Shown here piece by piece: positions 34,990 through 56,032 of a DNA stretch of 64,000 nucleotides. The position numbers were made by a program, and so were the translations under genes. This DNA comes from Bradysia coprophila. Its lineage: Eukaryota; Arthropoda; Insecta; Diptera; Sciaridae. Numbering within the stretch: the first letter of the stretch is position 1; each line of letters starts with the position of its first letter. The notes under the pieces were generated by a model, which saw only the letters and a list, made by a program, of their open reading frames with translations, did not search any database and was not told the DNA's origin. Where the stretch lies: positions 3,418,588-3,482,587 of the forward strand of contig NC_050738.1 in assembly GCF_014529535.1 (NCBI RefSeq), written 5' to 3'.

Positions 34990-35533
34990 CTGAAAAGACG
35001 TTATAGGATTGTCAGACTTTTCGTGGTTTTTATTTCCCTTTCAATTTTAGCTCATTTTTCGTGCTTTATCTAGTTAAACAGAGCGTATTGTTTATACAAA
35101 TCGACTGGTTAATATCAAGATAGTTAGTTGAAGCGGATCTCTATCCAAAGTATGATAACCCTCTAACACAAATACGAAACGAAATTATAATGCTCGCAGC
35201 AGCATACTAGAGTACATACCATTATGAAAACGACCAAATACCTTCGAATCAACCATAATACAATTCAGAAAGTAATACAGCTCGTAAACTGAAGCACAGC
35301 AATCACCGAGCAAAACACAGCTGATGGAATTTAATAATGACAAAATGTAAATAAATGTGACATTTCACTGTGCGAATAATATTTAGGTAGGTATGTGCGA
35401 CGTCGCAAATACCCAACAGAAAAAAAATGAAACAAAGAGCTCACACAACTTAAAAATGACAGTTTCCGAACCGTTGAGGGTTCATGGTCTCAATGGGTTG
35501 TCAACGAAATCTCTTATAACAATCGCTTAAACG

Positions 35534-35677
35534 ATGGACAAATCTTTCGATTATATCTGCTCTCACGATTCGAGTTGCTGCAAGGAGCTTCTCTACTGCG
35601 ATGCTGAAAATTCGTTTTACGTAGGAACGAAGGAAAATTTGAAGAAAAGCTTTGCAATGTTACTAATTTCTATTTAA
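35534..35677 (+). CDS. Possible small cysteine-containing ORF or first exon, 47 aa
   Basis: ATG at 35534, stop at 35675-35677. The peptide begins MDKSFDYICSHDSSCCKE and has four cysteines in its first half. Composition is more protein-like than neighbouring AT-driven frames. A transposable element starts 40 bp downstream (35717), so it could be a first exon cut off by that insertion. No family recognised and no promoter motif seen. Confidence 0.2.
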   Translation: MDKSFDYICSHDSSCCKELLYCDAENSFYVGTKENLKKSFAMLLISI

Positions 35678-35716
35678 ACAAGGCATCAGAACAGTCGGAG
35701 CGTTTGCTGCGACTTA

Positions 35717-36956
35717 GCCCCGTACGACCCGTAATCCTATTTCGTCCGTAACCATAATACGTCCGTAGCCGTAATACGCCCGTAACCCTAATACGTCTAC
35801 AACCTTCTAATGCGTCTGTTACCAAAATGCAAGTCAAGTTGGGCATGGTCAAATTTACTAAAAGTGTTCATTTTTAAAATTGCGCATAGCGCAATTACGA
35901 AAGCCCGTACGAAGTACCTCTCAAGTAAAACCAACAATTTACGACATTATTTTAGAAACCCAAAATTTTTTGCCAACTTTCCATTGGGTATTCAATTACC
36001 TCTCAAATGAAACAAAAACTAGCAAAATCGGTTGAGATTTACTCGATTTATGTGCAAAAAGCACTTAGGGCCGAGTAGCGGCCTTAGTCCAAGGGCCCAA
36101 ATTTGAAACTTTTTTCGCCTCGTTCTTTTCGGTATTTAATTACCTTCCATAAAAAACTAAATCTAGCAAAATCGGATGAGATTTACTCGATTTATGTGCA
36201 AAAAACACTTAGGGCCTAGTAGCGGCCTTAGTCCAAGGGCCCAAATTTGAAACTTTTTTTGCCATCAGTCTATTCGGCATTCAATTATCTCTCAAATTAA
36301 ACAAAAACTAGCAAAATCGAATGAGATTTACTCGATTTATGTGCAAAAAACACTTAGGGCCGAGTAGTGGCCTTAGTCCAAGGGCCCAAATTTGAAACTT
36401 TTTTCGCCACGTTCTTTTCGGTATTCAATTACCTTCCATAAAAAACTAAATCTAGCAAAATCGGATGAGATTTACTCGATTTATGTGCAAAAAACACTTA
36501 GGGCCGAGTAACGACCTTTGAGCCCTCCCAACAAGCCCTCGTTGCATCTTACCCAAAAACAATGTTCAGCAACTTTGTTCTACTCGTCAATACCTTTCAT
36601 TTGATATATCACAAGCAGCTATTGCGTGCGTATTTCGGTAGATATAGTCGAAAGACTGAAAAACACCTATAGGGCCCTAGCTCTGGAAGGGCCGACCCTA
36701 CCATGCTCATTTTCGAACTTGACCTTACTTTTGTCGATACCAATCGGGGAAAAAAAGAATTTTGAAAAAAGGTTGTGATTTGCTCAAGCTAGAGGGGTCA
36801 CAGACGGACGGACGGACGGACGGACGGACATTTTTTTTATTGCGGATTCGTCATCTATGAACATAACCAAATGCTTTGCCCTTACTGTCTGCTTCCAATT
36901 CGACGTGTTACAAACGGCATATTAATCTTATAAGCCCCCAGTACTTCGTACGGGGC
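35717..36956. mobile_element. 1,240-bp element with GCCCCGTACGA ends and internal tandem repeat
   Basis: The ends GCCCCGTACGA and TCGTACGGGGC are perfect inverted repeats, flanked by TA (35715-35716 and 36957-36958). A second inverted match to the right end (GCCCGTACGAAGTAC) sits inside at 35904. The middle has about 3.5 copies of a 144-145-bp unit (GAGATTTACTCGATTTATGT at 36034, 36178, 36323, 36467). Near the right end is a (GGAC)n run at 36803-36829. No transposase. TA duplications suggest a Tc1/mariner-like class, but the tandem interior is atypical. Confidence 0.65.
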
Positions 36957-36958
36957 TA

Positions 36959-37645
36959 ATAAGTGTATAGTTGCTTGAAAATGACTTCTCGTGAGATTAA
37001 TACCATCGGCCTTGCCTCGGAACCAAACAAAAGATTTTACGGAACAAACCAGACTATGTCATCTGATATCGAATAGAAGTGATGACAAAAGTATCTGGCT
37101 CATGTAGTCTGACTTAAACATGTTTACCATACGTAAGCTTAAGACTTGTGAAGTAATCTACTGAGTGACTATGTCTGGCATTCGTTTCCCATAATTTTCT
37201 ACGAAATATTTTTTTGGAAAATTAAGGAAAAAATTGGAAAATGTGGGAAAATTCAAGAAAATGTTTTCCCAAAAATAGTTCCTGAATCTACTACTTGCAT
37301 TGTTCATCGCATAGTATGTTGGATACAATGGTAATTTACTATTATGCAATTATGCTTTTCTGTACATTTGTATAACTTTCCCACATAACATGGAGTCCAT
37401 GTCATGGACTATTGTGCCTAAAACAATGTCAACTCTCTGTACGTTTGATATGCCACCCCGTTTAAAAAAAAACATTTAACGATAAAGTGAGGTTACGTTT
37501 GAAAGTACCGTAACTTGAGCAAGATCTATTGTATCCAGCACAGGCGATACGAGATACGACACATTATAAAAATAGGGTGAACAAGTCAGTTACATGCATT
37601 CTACCAGTACGACCGCTGAAAGAACGTAACTAAAATAAAGGGGAT
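36959..37645. other. Intergenic, no gene seen
   Basis: AT-rich sequence with no ORF of interest and no clear repeat. Confidence 0.4.
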
Positions 37646-37805
37646 CAATACCCTCTCTAGCAAACACACTTCGTTTTGATGCTGTCAAAATACCACCTTA
37701 TTCCTTTGTTTGTAGAATCATGCGCTGTTGACAAGTAAAATGCAAAGGCTACGTTGCATTCTTACCACCTTAATAAAATGTAGTTAGGTTGCTAGAAAGG
37801 GTATT
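37646..37805. repeat. CAATACCC-family MITE, copy 2
   Basis: The ends CAATACCCTCTCTAGCAA and TTGCTAGAAAGGGTATTG are inverted repeats. The interior matches 20841-20958, including CAAAATACCAC and GGCTACGTTGCATT. The flanks are not duplicated. Confidence 0.75.
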
Positions 37806-40800
37806 GACCTGACCTGTTTACCCTAATAGGTCCATGGTTCAATTATTGCTTGCGTATACTGTGAAAGATTTCAAGGATGAAATTTATATAATTAAGTCAA
37901 TGAATGTCTCCTTACAGCATTGCTTTATCATTTTTTGCCATTATTTGAATGAAGAGAAAATTGAAAAGCTTCTCCTCACGAAGGCTTATTCTCACTTACA
38001 CTCCTCATTCTCACTCTATCGACTCGAAAGAAGATGAGTGTTCAATTTTGTAGATTTCTGTAATGTTGACAACAATGATTGCCTGTTTATTGGTATTTAT
38101 GGCTTAATAATCCAAGCCCATCAACGGAAAGTCTAATTTCTTACATTTAACCGATGAAAATTGTGTGCATGACGATGTAAATTGACGATAGGCTTTTGAA
38201 CACACGCGTCCCTTATGCCATTTTATTGGCAATAAAACGTTGTCGTCAATATAAACGTAAAAATGTTGGCTGTAAATCAGCAATTCTAAAACTGAAAGTC
38301 TCATTCAAAAAGAAAAACAATTTTCTTTAAAACAAATTTTATTTTTTATCTCCTTTACTTTGGCTTTAACTTTCTCAAGTCATATTGTACACAAATGCCC
38401 ATTAACCATAAATCATTTACACGAAGTTTTGCATAATTTACCAATTTCACAAAGTGCAATTTCCAAGTCACTTTAAATATAAAACCTCACGTTCGGTCGA
38501 TTACAACCGGGAGGTTTTATCACTACTTACCCACATAACAAAAATTCATATTCCAAATCCAAGACAGTATGTAGACGAAAGAATGGAGAGGAGGAAGAAA
38601 AAACATTTCATTTTTATTAAAATTGTATGCACAGAGCCGAGTGCTTTTATTAGTTCTTCAGACACTGGTCGGCCATACCGAACACAGCCATCATCTGCGA
38701 GAATTCACTTCACCGTTTTTTTTTCGTTGGTTTCCAGGAATAAGGAAGGGAAAAAATTGAATCTGCTGGCACATTTCGGCATTTCACTTTACATTTGGTT
38801 TCATAATGCAGGAGCTTTAAAGGAGGCAAATAAAATTTGATATAATGTTTGTAGTGGCTGGAATTGGAAGCAAGCATTCACATCTCGTGCATTATATACA
38901 TCTATTCTCATTCATTATTTATTCATAACTCTGTAAAAGCAAAATTGAAAAACATTTGAAAAACGTAGAGAGAGAGAAAAAGGGAAACAGAGTGTGGGAA
39001 AACCGATAGACTTTCTATTGAACGCCAGATTTTTATTTGCCAAAATAATCTTGCAAAATGTAAGCCTGGCTTATAAAAACCAAGAGGATGCCTCGATGTT
39101 GTTTTTCTTTTTATGAAATGTACTTTCACCAGAGGGAAAAAACCGCGGCAAGTATAAAATTCAATTCAACGGAATTCCATCAAAAATCGCTTTTATTGAA
39201 AAATGTAATTTGATTTGCGCTAATGGAACGTGTCTGTCATGTGTGAGGACTTTTGTTCCAACTGTTAGACATAACTTTAATGGAATGGCTAATTCGACAC
39301 GTAACAGTTCAATGGTAATTTACATCGACCGAGGCTCGAGAAAAGTGCATTTATTGCGGCTATATTTATGAGCACTACATGTCAAAATTGCATTATAGCC
39401 AATTTAATTTTGGCCCAGTAACTTTACAAAGTGGAATTGTGATGGCTTCAGTATCCAGATTTAGCTGGATATAACATAGGATAATCGTTGTCGCTGTGGT
39501 TCTCGAACTACAAATTATATATTCAAGCGGTTCGTTTAAATGGAAACGGAAATAGTTTCCAATGACGAATCTAATTCGAGAATTTTAAATGAAATTTTAT
39601 CATTCTATTCAGCATGGTTAATATTAGTGTTCAAAGTAGTGGTGACGCCTGAATGTACGACGTACGTTTCGTTTGTCATAGAAGAATTATTCATTTGCTG
39701 GATCGTTCATGAATACAAAAAGTTTAAGGGAAAGACGGATGAACGTCAAACAAATGGTCAATTTTGGTAGCGGCCCTGAACTGTTTCTTCCTTTCATTTT
39801 TTTGTCTCGAGCCTAAAGTTACTCACGTGCTTCACTCACTTTACTAGACACATTAATATAAACCGAGTCTCGAAGCCAACTACTTCCGTAGTTCCTACGA
39901 TCTGTATGGTACTGTATGGCAATGTCTATTGAGCTCCGTGGTTCCACAAGTAAAAACGTTATTTTGGCCCCAAATTTTGGGGAACGTCAAAGTTCGACGA
40001 TTTTCCAAAATTTGATGGGTTCAAATACATTGTGAAAAATCACCTCCATTTCTTTCTGTGACGGAAAAATATGGTCGTGTAGGGTGTCAATGGATAATGA
40101 GTCCTGTCAGCCCTCTAAAAATTTCGAGATTTTTCACTTGTAGCCAGGGCCTATTTTAAGGAAATTTAATTTCCAAAAATTCTCAAATTTTTCCATCACT
40201 TTTCGTCATTTCATCTAGAGTTATTAGAGTTATTGATAAAAATTGATTCAAATAATTTGAAGTAACAGTAATTGGTAGACATCAGCGAAACTTGATGCTA
40301 CACCCAAAATCGACCAACAAACTTCTTCTTAAATGGTAGAGCAAACTCAAAAAAAAAAAGAAAAGAAAAAGAGCCAGGAAGGTCTTTGAACCGAAAGATG
40401 AAACATTCGAAAACTCTAAAGTACCGTATTGGTAGCCTTCAGCTTCAGGACGAGAATTTTGTCGTAGAGTTGCTACTATCGATAACACATCCATTGAGTA
40501 CACTCAGTCAGCTTACATCGTAATTGTAGAATAACCAATGTCAATGTGACAAGAGTGCAAAGGATGCAATTGAATGGTCAGTCATGCCAGATAGGTCAAA
40601 TTTTCGAATTTTGAACTGATCAGGCTCGAAATACGTTTTCTGATAAATTTCATTTCTTTTCAATGTTGGCTGCCAATAAGGTACCCCTACCGCTGAAGGT
40701 ACAAGCAATAGAACAACCATTCTTCGTCTAACAACATGACCTTGTGAGGTAATATGTTCGTGAGTTCTCGGCCCACTATATAAGAACTCATCGTGCAGCG

Positions 40801-40885
40801 ACATCTTCGGAAGGATGTTGTCGCATTAAGCGAACTGGAATAAATAAATTCGGTCACATTCGTTCAGTGTCAATAAAAAAAACTT
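37806..40885. other. Intergenic, no gene seen
   Basis: About 3 kb of AT-rich DNA. Frames of up to 128 aa (38454-38840) lack recognisable domains or splice context. Plus-strand AATAAA occurs at 40872, close to the minus-strand signal of the Chk1 gene. Confidence 0.4.
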
Positions 40886-40891
40886 TTTATT
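40886..40891 (-). promoter_or_regulatory. Poly(A) signal AATAAA of the Chk1 gene
   Basis: AATAAA on the minus strand, about 36 bp after the Chk1 stop codon at 40927. Position is typical for a poly(A) signal. Confidence 0.6.
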
Positions 40892-40926
40892 TTTTAAATT
40901 TGTAAATCGGCTAGGTCTACTAATCT

Positions 40927-49563
<8,637 letters not shown>

Positions 49564-50896
49564 TTTTTACCGTTGCACATATGCCAATAATTTCAGCATG
49601 CAGGGAGGGTTGATGATGAATCGCGTAGCCAGGATTGAATGATGTGATTTAACTTTTCTACAAGGCAACAGAGTCTGGAACTAAAGAAAATTAATTTTTC
49701 TGTTAGTCAATGGATATGTGAAGTGGACTTCGGTTTTTCTTTTTTTGTTTGAGGATATGCAATCAGATGATCATACGGACAATTGCGCAAAGGGAATTAA
49801 ATTCTTTTGTTGAACAAAGCCGATACCGTTGTTCTTTTCGTAGAATTTCTCTTGTTCATTTTACTGATGAATAAGAGAAACGAAAGAAGAAGAAAAAACT
49901 GATGGAAACGAAAATGATTTTTCGATGATGTCAAACGAATTCCAATTTCTTTTTGAACAATTTTATGCGTACATTACACAAACGTTTCTTCTCGATTTAA
50001 ATTCAAATTTCAAAAAAAAATTGATTCCCATAGCCAGGTCCCAATTATACGAATCACAATAGAACTATATGGCATGGCAACCATCCATACCGCTTCGAAA
50101 TGTACGCACTTTTGAGAAAATGTTTCTGGCAATACCAGTGATAATATGACCGTTTAACGAGCAATTCCATCAAAACGGCACAGTACACCAGAAAAATTAC
50201 CCGTTCCATATGATCAGATCCGTAAAATTGACTTACTTTTTCCATAAAATTAATAATTTTCAACCAAATCGAAACACTTTACACGGCTCACTTTTTACAC
50301 GACGAAATGGCAAAATCGATTTTTGAGAAAGAGGCAGTCGGCACTTCTTTATCGATTCAAATGAGAGTTTCTTTTCTCTTCTTTTTTTTGTTTGGTAAGT
50401 TTGAAACACCTTTAACGATATGCAAAAAATGAAATCCTCTATTAACGCAGATGATGTGTATTTCTTTGTGGAATAGGCAGCAGTTTTGACTAATTTCCTA
50501 CTTACTTTTTGATGTTTTTAATGGTATATTCGTAATATTTGTCTCGATTATTGTATAATTTATTCTCTAATACCGGTCTCTCTTCTTTAACGTCTGCGAA
50601 TGAAATAGAAGCCGACGATAATCAAAGCTGGTATGTTTGTTTAGAGGTGGTGATGCTATCTATGAGTCAGTTTGTTTCGTTATTTGTTTTTCGAAAATAT
50701 TACAGTTCTTTGATGGGTCTATAAGCTGACTACCAATACAAATTGTCTGATTATTAGCGGCTCTTCTTCAAATACAATTATAAATTTGCTTCAATTCATG
50801 TCCAATTTTTGCTTTTTGTATTGATCAATTAGTTTTGGTGATCGTTCTTCTAATTATTATGCACTACAAGAGAATAGAGATGAGTCAAATTCTACT
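49564..50896. other. Chk1 upstream region, no other gene seen
   Basis: Contains the Chk1 5' leader immediately upstream of 49563 (minus strand) and presumably its promoter; no TATA-like motif stands out. Small frames here are not convincing. Confidence 0.4.
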
Positions 50897-51169
50897 TTAC
50901 ACACATGTTAATAGTTGATGGCACAAAACTTATTCTACAAAACCATTCAGTCAACATACATTTTCTGTTGAAATTTCTATTGTCAAAACAATATCGAAAC
51001 CATTGAGTTATGATGACGAGAAGGCCCATTCATTTCTCAGAAATTTTACTTTTTCTTTTCGGCGGAAGCAACGCCATCTGTTATGATCTCTCTGGAAAAA
51101 CCTGAAAGATGTTGAGAAACGCTAAGGAAATCGGCTCGAATCACAATAGATTTTAGGCAATTTCGCTAG
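50897..51169. repeat. Dispersed ~280-bp repeat, copy 2
   Basis: Second copy of the repeat at 47992-48276. Differences are short indels and substitutions, for example loss of CCAGT near the start. Confidence 0.8.
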
Positions 51170-52302
51170 TTGTCGCCCGAACGAAGTGAGACAACAGATG
51201 TGTATACAACGTTTTGAAAAACGTTTTTTTTTAATCGAAGTGAAATAAAATGCCTCAGGGTAAGTTCGAAGATATAGGCTATGACGGACGACGAGTGATC
51301 TTAGAGATAATCAAAGAATTTTTGTCTCGTCTCTTGATTATTCGATAACTTTTTTGTTCGACGAGCGACGACACCTGAAATTCCTGAGGCTAAGTTCTTT
51401 AATTAAATGGAAAGTATCGGAGCAATAATTTTTGAGTATGAAATATAAGTTGTTTGTTGTTTGTATAAAAAAAATTTAAACGAGTGTGAACTTTGCTGCC
51501 AGAGCAAAGTGAGGGACGTAATCCAGATAATTTTTGTTCAAGACAAGAAATCCTTTCAAGAAATTTTATAGCAGACAATAGGACTTACGATCGTTTGAAA
51601 ATGTAGGACATTCTAAAAATTTGTTTTGATTAAAATAAAAGAAATGCGCAATTTATGAGAAAGCAAGTCAGTTTGATGATGTTTTTGTAACAATTTTTTT
51701 CACCCATTTTCACCAAGGTTCTGAAAGAACAGGTTAAGACAACTCTGAGTTGATCACAAAGGCGTCAACGACTGCAAAGTTTATATGATAAATACAACTT
51801 AACAAAAAAAAATCTCAATTTTCCAAAAAAATATTTTCTCACACTATCTGTAGTGAGTGTGTTTATAAAATTTGGTGTCACCGAAACGGAGGCGGTTGTC
51901 TTAATTTATTCTTTCAGAACTTTGATTTTCACTGGAAATACAATTAATTTTGATTTAATCATAATTAATTTGTGATCATGAGCTTATCACGAAGGCAAAG
52001 GCACTGAAATCGTCTAGTTTGTACAAAAAATGTCGTGAATGTCTAAGCCCGTTCTCGGATAACCTTCTAGCTTGAATAATTGTGGGAATGTCAACTCAAT
52101 ATGTTTGAAGAAATGTTGGTATTACAGATCCGTCTTGTTTTGTCGCGCGCGCGCTTTCTTTTAGTTGACATTTGTTTTGACACATAAAACGCAAAACATA
52201 ACCTTTTCATTCAAACCGCAACTACAAGTTTTATTTTTCTCTCAACACAAACGTTTGTTCGTGTTGCACAAGAATAACGAAATCCAGTACAAAGTAGGAG
52301 CC
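51170..52302. other. Intergenic, LSm7 upstream region
   Basis: No coding exon. A short alternating (CG)n run, CGCGCGCGC, occurs near 52144-52152, unusual in this AT-rich setting, about 150 bp before the LSm7 start codon. An imperfect dyad (CAACACAAACGTTTGTTCGT) lies near 52243-52266. Confidence 0.4.
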
Positions 52303-52814
52303 ATGAGCGAAAAAAACAAAGTGAGTTTGTGAATATTCCATTATTGCCTCTCGTGGAAACACTTGCCGATCAACCAAATATTCTCTTATTAACAGTTGCA
52401 AGGTGCCGGTGGTGGTGGTGGAGGTGGCGGCGGCGGTGGAGGAGGAGATGGCAAAGAGAAACGCCGAAAGGAGTCAATTTTGGACTTGAGCAAATACCTG
52501 GAAAAGACAATTCGTGTAAAATTTGCTGGTGGTCGAGAAGCGGCTGGTGTTCTGAAAGGTATGTACTTAAAGCCATTATACAATTCGAACGACAAACTGA
52601 AACTTCGCAATCTCTGAAAGGTTTCGATCCGTTGTTGAATCTCGTCCTGGACAATACCACAGAACATTTACGCGATCCAGACGAACCGTACAAATTGGCC
52701 GATGATACCAGAAATTTGGGACTAGTCGTTTGCCGTGGTACGTCGGTGGTGTTGATTTGTCCGCAAGACGGTGTGGAGGCGATACAAAATCCGTTTATTG
52801 CTCAGGATACGTAA
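52303..52814 (+). CDS. LSm7: LSm7, U6 snRNA-associated Sm-like protein, three exons
   Basis: LSm7 is one of seven Sm-fold subunits of the nuclear LSm2-8 ring, which binds the U6 snRNA 3' end, and of the cytoplasmic LSm1-7 ring that promotes decapping and mRNA decay. Exons 52303-52320, 52396-52558 and 52621-52814 encode 124 aa, with GT-AG introns of 75 and 62 bp. Start ATG follows GGAGCC; exon 1 gives only MSEKNK. A run of 13 glycines follows. Sm1 motif: SILDLSKYLEKTIRVKFAGGREAAGVLKG, then FDPLLNLVLDNTTE. Sm2 motif: LGLVVCRGTSVVLICP; the tail ends NPFIAQDT. It matches animal LSm7 almost without gaps apart from the glycine tract, which makes it about 20 residues longer than the human protein. 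Identity is firm. Confidence 0.95.
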
Positions 52815-53262
52815 AATGTGTGGAAGTGAATGTAGGGGATGGATAAGGGCGAAATTTTGATTAAATTGATTAAGTAACACGGTAAATGGTTTAACAAGAA
52901 ATTTTTATTTTTTCAATTTTGATTTTCACATTTTTTTTTTGCCTTTGCTATTAATAATGATGATTACTACAATGAACGCGTCTCTACAAACAACAGCTCC
53001 AATTCTACCATTCTAGTCAGTTGGAAACCGATCGCATTAAATTGCAATTACTGTCGTTTCAACAAAGCGCAACTTTAATTTTCTTTCTGCCCTTAAAATA
53101 GAATGTTAACAGTTCCTAATGCTCAAAGCTCCGTTAAATTAGAGGCACTCTCTTCGTCTGGCCGGGTTATGATATTGTGGTTTTGTTTTTAAGTTTTCAT
53201 ACTAAAATAGTTTCACTTCGCCGCTGTAATCGCCTTCATAAAGGTAACTGAAAAAGGGGTTA
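52815..53262. other. Intergenic, LSm7 3' region
   Basis: No gene seen; contains the expected LSm7 3' untranslated region, without a canonical AATAAA close to the stop. Confidence 0.4.
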
Positions 53263-53905
53263 AGAGGGATTCTTTTGAAAAACAGCCTACCGAAATCGGG
53301 CGTGTTTTCTAGTGGAACTTTTTATAGGTACCTAGAAAGGACTTCGACCCTAGAAGCCAAAATTACTCTCAAAAAAATTCTTCGAAGCTTTTATGGCTGG
53401 TGAAAGGTGATCACATCTACTTAAACATTTCAACTTCTCATATTTCATCGTAGATGCTTTCAAACCCCCATAAGACCTTATTTGGCCCAAAAGCACATAA
53501 AATTTCCTTTCAAATGATACCCCACACCACCATGTACGGCTCGTGTAACTGGAGAAATATTGGTAAGAAAAGTGCAAGTTTTCGGTTGAAAACTTCAACT
53601 GCACAAATTTCAATGTGGATTAATTTTAAAACCAATGAGTCTCTATTTGGCTCAATAGTACATGTGATTGCCTTTCTAATGACACCCCACACGACCATGT
53701 ACGGCTCGTGTACCCGGAGAAATTTTGGTAAGAAAAGTGCAAGTTTTCGGTTTTTGATCACCTTTCACCAGTCACAAAAGCTTCGAAGAATTTTTTTGAA
53801 AGTGGTTTTGGGTTCTAGGGTCGAAGTCCTTTCTAGGCACATATAAAAAAGTCCACTGGAAAATGCGTCCGATTTCGGTAGGCTGTATTTCAAAAGAATC
53901 CCTCT
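53263..53905. repeat. 643-bp inverted-repeat element, complete copy
   Basis: Terminal arms of about 150 bp (53263-53412 and 53755-53905) start AGAGGGATTCTTTTGAAA and end with its complement. Inside are two tandem copies of a unit of about 185 bp, each containing CCACACSACCATGTACGGCT and GTAAGAAAAGTGCAAGTTTT. A degraded relative is at 2497-3145. The 130-aa plus and 107-aa-range minus frames follow the repeats and are not genes. Confidence 0.8.
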
Positions 53906-55140
53906 AAGAAACTATGGACTGACATTTACAACTGGGACCTTGCCTTTTCTACTGGTTTAGAACGGACGGGAAGTAGGAGTTTTTTTCTTAGGGTGATCGG
54001 GAATCAAGATTACTGAACTTGAGCTGTAAATTGGAATCCTTTTTGCTACAGTAAAAATGATAAATCCCAGTGAATATCTAGAATTAGGAACGCCCAAGAA
54101 GGAATAGTCTTTTCACCCCCATCAGTACAAAACATGATATCTTTAAATTTTGGATTCGAATCGCAATAAAGTTGTGAACATCACACTTATTATGTTCAAA
54201 TACCTTGATGGCACTGTTTCCCAAAGTCTGAATTAACAACTTCGCAGTTTGCGTGCCATTCGAAAAGGTTTATTGTCAAATCTAGATACTCGTTTCGTAA
54301 TAGTCACAAAACTAACAATGAAAGAATGTCTGTCTCATTCATGTGACCGGTGATTGTATCAATATTTCTTAATCTGTCACAGACAATCAACAGGATTATT
54401 GTCGGGTCTAGTACCTCTCTCGACCAAAGAATTCCCAATCTTTTACCTCAATTGTTTGAACATACATTTTACTTATAAGACCGCATTAGTCGGATTCTGT
54501 CGTACATTTTTGTCGTTGTTATCTATAGCAGATGAATAGCCGTCCATAATTACACTTTGATTTGAAATTTTAACGAATAATTTCTCAGAATTCAAAGGCC
54601 AACAGACTTTCTACCATAGAATATCGATTAGATCTATAGATCATCATCAAGGCCGTTTGAAATGCCATTCACGTTAAAAAAAAATCTCATGCAATTGAAT
54701 GAATGAACGAAACATTTAACGAAGCCTAAGTGAGGTTACGTGTGAAAGTATCGTATCTTGAAGACGATATATTAGGGAGATAAATTATGGTTACTCCTAA
54801 CCCAAACAGAACTCTGGATTGTTAGGATTACGAGATCAAAATCTGTACAGTACAATCGTGACACGATCATCGATAAAATAATTGGAAACAATCATCAGAA
54901 TGGTTGGTTATATAACAGTAGAGAATCGTGTTCATTTTAATGTGCTGTACAGAATAAAACGTTTTAGTCATACCTTCCCTGTAATTCAGTACACAGCAAC
55001 GTTGTACTTCCCAAACTTCATCTATTTCTCATTCGACCTTCTCCTAAATACGTTTGCAAATGCGTTGTTGTATACAAAACTTCTCGTTTCTTCTACTAGC
55101 GACACCTAAAATTACGATTCGTCCAAGAAAACAAAAGCAA
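53906..55140. other. Intergenic, no gene seen
   Basis: AT-rich sequence; frames of 60-75 aa without motifs. Confidence 0.4.
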
Positions 55141-55363
55141 TCGAACCTTAGAGCAATTATACCTAGAGAGGTATTTCGTACGATAAAATGTGGTCCCGAC
55201 ATCAGTTTGTATAAGATTCACATTTCGTACAATTTTACGTAGAGCTTTTCACTAACACATGTAGGCGTTGAAAATTTTGATACGTATTTCATGTCGGGAC
55301 CACAAATTTTACGAAATTCTGTTCGTCATTTCCTCTCTAGGTATAATTACTCTAAGAATCGAA
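55141..55363. repeat. 223-bp inverted-repeat MITE
   Basis: The left end TCGAACCTTAGAGCAATTAT with ACCTAGAGAGG pairs with the right-end CCTCTCTAGGT and ATAATTACTCTAAGAATCGA. Inner arms continue with GTGGTCCCGACAT/ATGTCGGGACCAC. Target duplication not clear. Confidence 0.8.
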
Positions 55364-55848
55364 CAAAGAAATTTAAGAAAACTTGAAAAAGAATTGAAAA
55401 TTTTGAAGAATATCACAGCGACGCGACGTGTGGGTAAGTATATTAGTCTCACATCACTCTTACAATCTAAGAATCAATAGTTTTGTTTTTACCTTAATGA
55501 ACGATCCTTAAATTAACACGATTGTACGTCTAGGAAAACCATTTTCATGTCTTGTAGTACATACTCACAGTGTGTATGTAGCAAGATTGCTGGCAGTTTC
55601 ACTTTCAAAAACAATATGATTATTTTGGATTATCAAAATAAGCAAGTGTACGGTGTGGCGGATGTGAACCGATGGATGCTAAGGAGGCAAACGTTCTCAA
55701 CCTTCTTTTCAAAATTTTCTATTTTTTTCCCTTATTCAAGTCGTCAAATGATTTCAGTAACAGCGGACGGAGTTGCACAATAAGAACTCGATTTAGACTC
55801 AGTTCGAAATTTCGAACAAAAACTTTCGATTTAACTTTCTTACAATAT
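55364..55848. other. Intergenic, no gene seen
   Basis: Short spacer between two MITEs with no supported ORF. Confidence 0.35.
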
Positions 55849-55856
55849 GAGATCTG

Positions 55857-56032
55857 CAGAGAGTTGCTAATATGACGACTGGGTCGTTTCAACGGATAGA
55901 GGGAATATGTCGAATGACAGTTGGGTTTTTGAGAGAGAATTCAATACATTTTCGCTCAACCAATTTCAAAATCATTCGACATATTCCCTCTATCCGTCGA
56001 AACGAACCAGTCGTCAAATTAGCATCTCTCTG
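55857..56032. repeat. CAGAGAG-family MITE, copy 2, perfect 8-bp TSD
   Basis: A 176-bp element with ends CAGAGAGTTGCTAATATGAC and GTCAAATTAGCATCTCTCTG. The arms extend through CGTTTCAACGGATAGAGGGA and its complement. Flanks GAGATCTG at 55849-55856 and 56033-56040 are identical. It is the fuller relative of 25824-25967. Confidence 0.9.

Noticed and set aside
53454-53846. 130-aa ORF in the repeat element
   Set aside because: It spans two tandem repeat units and one inverted arm, and is not preserved in the copy at 2497-3145.
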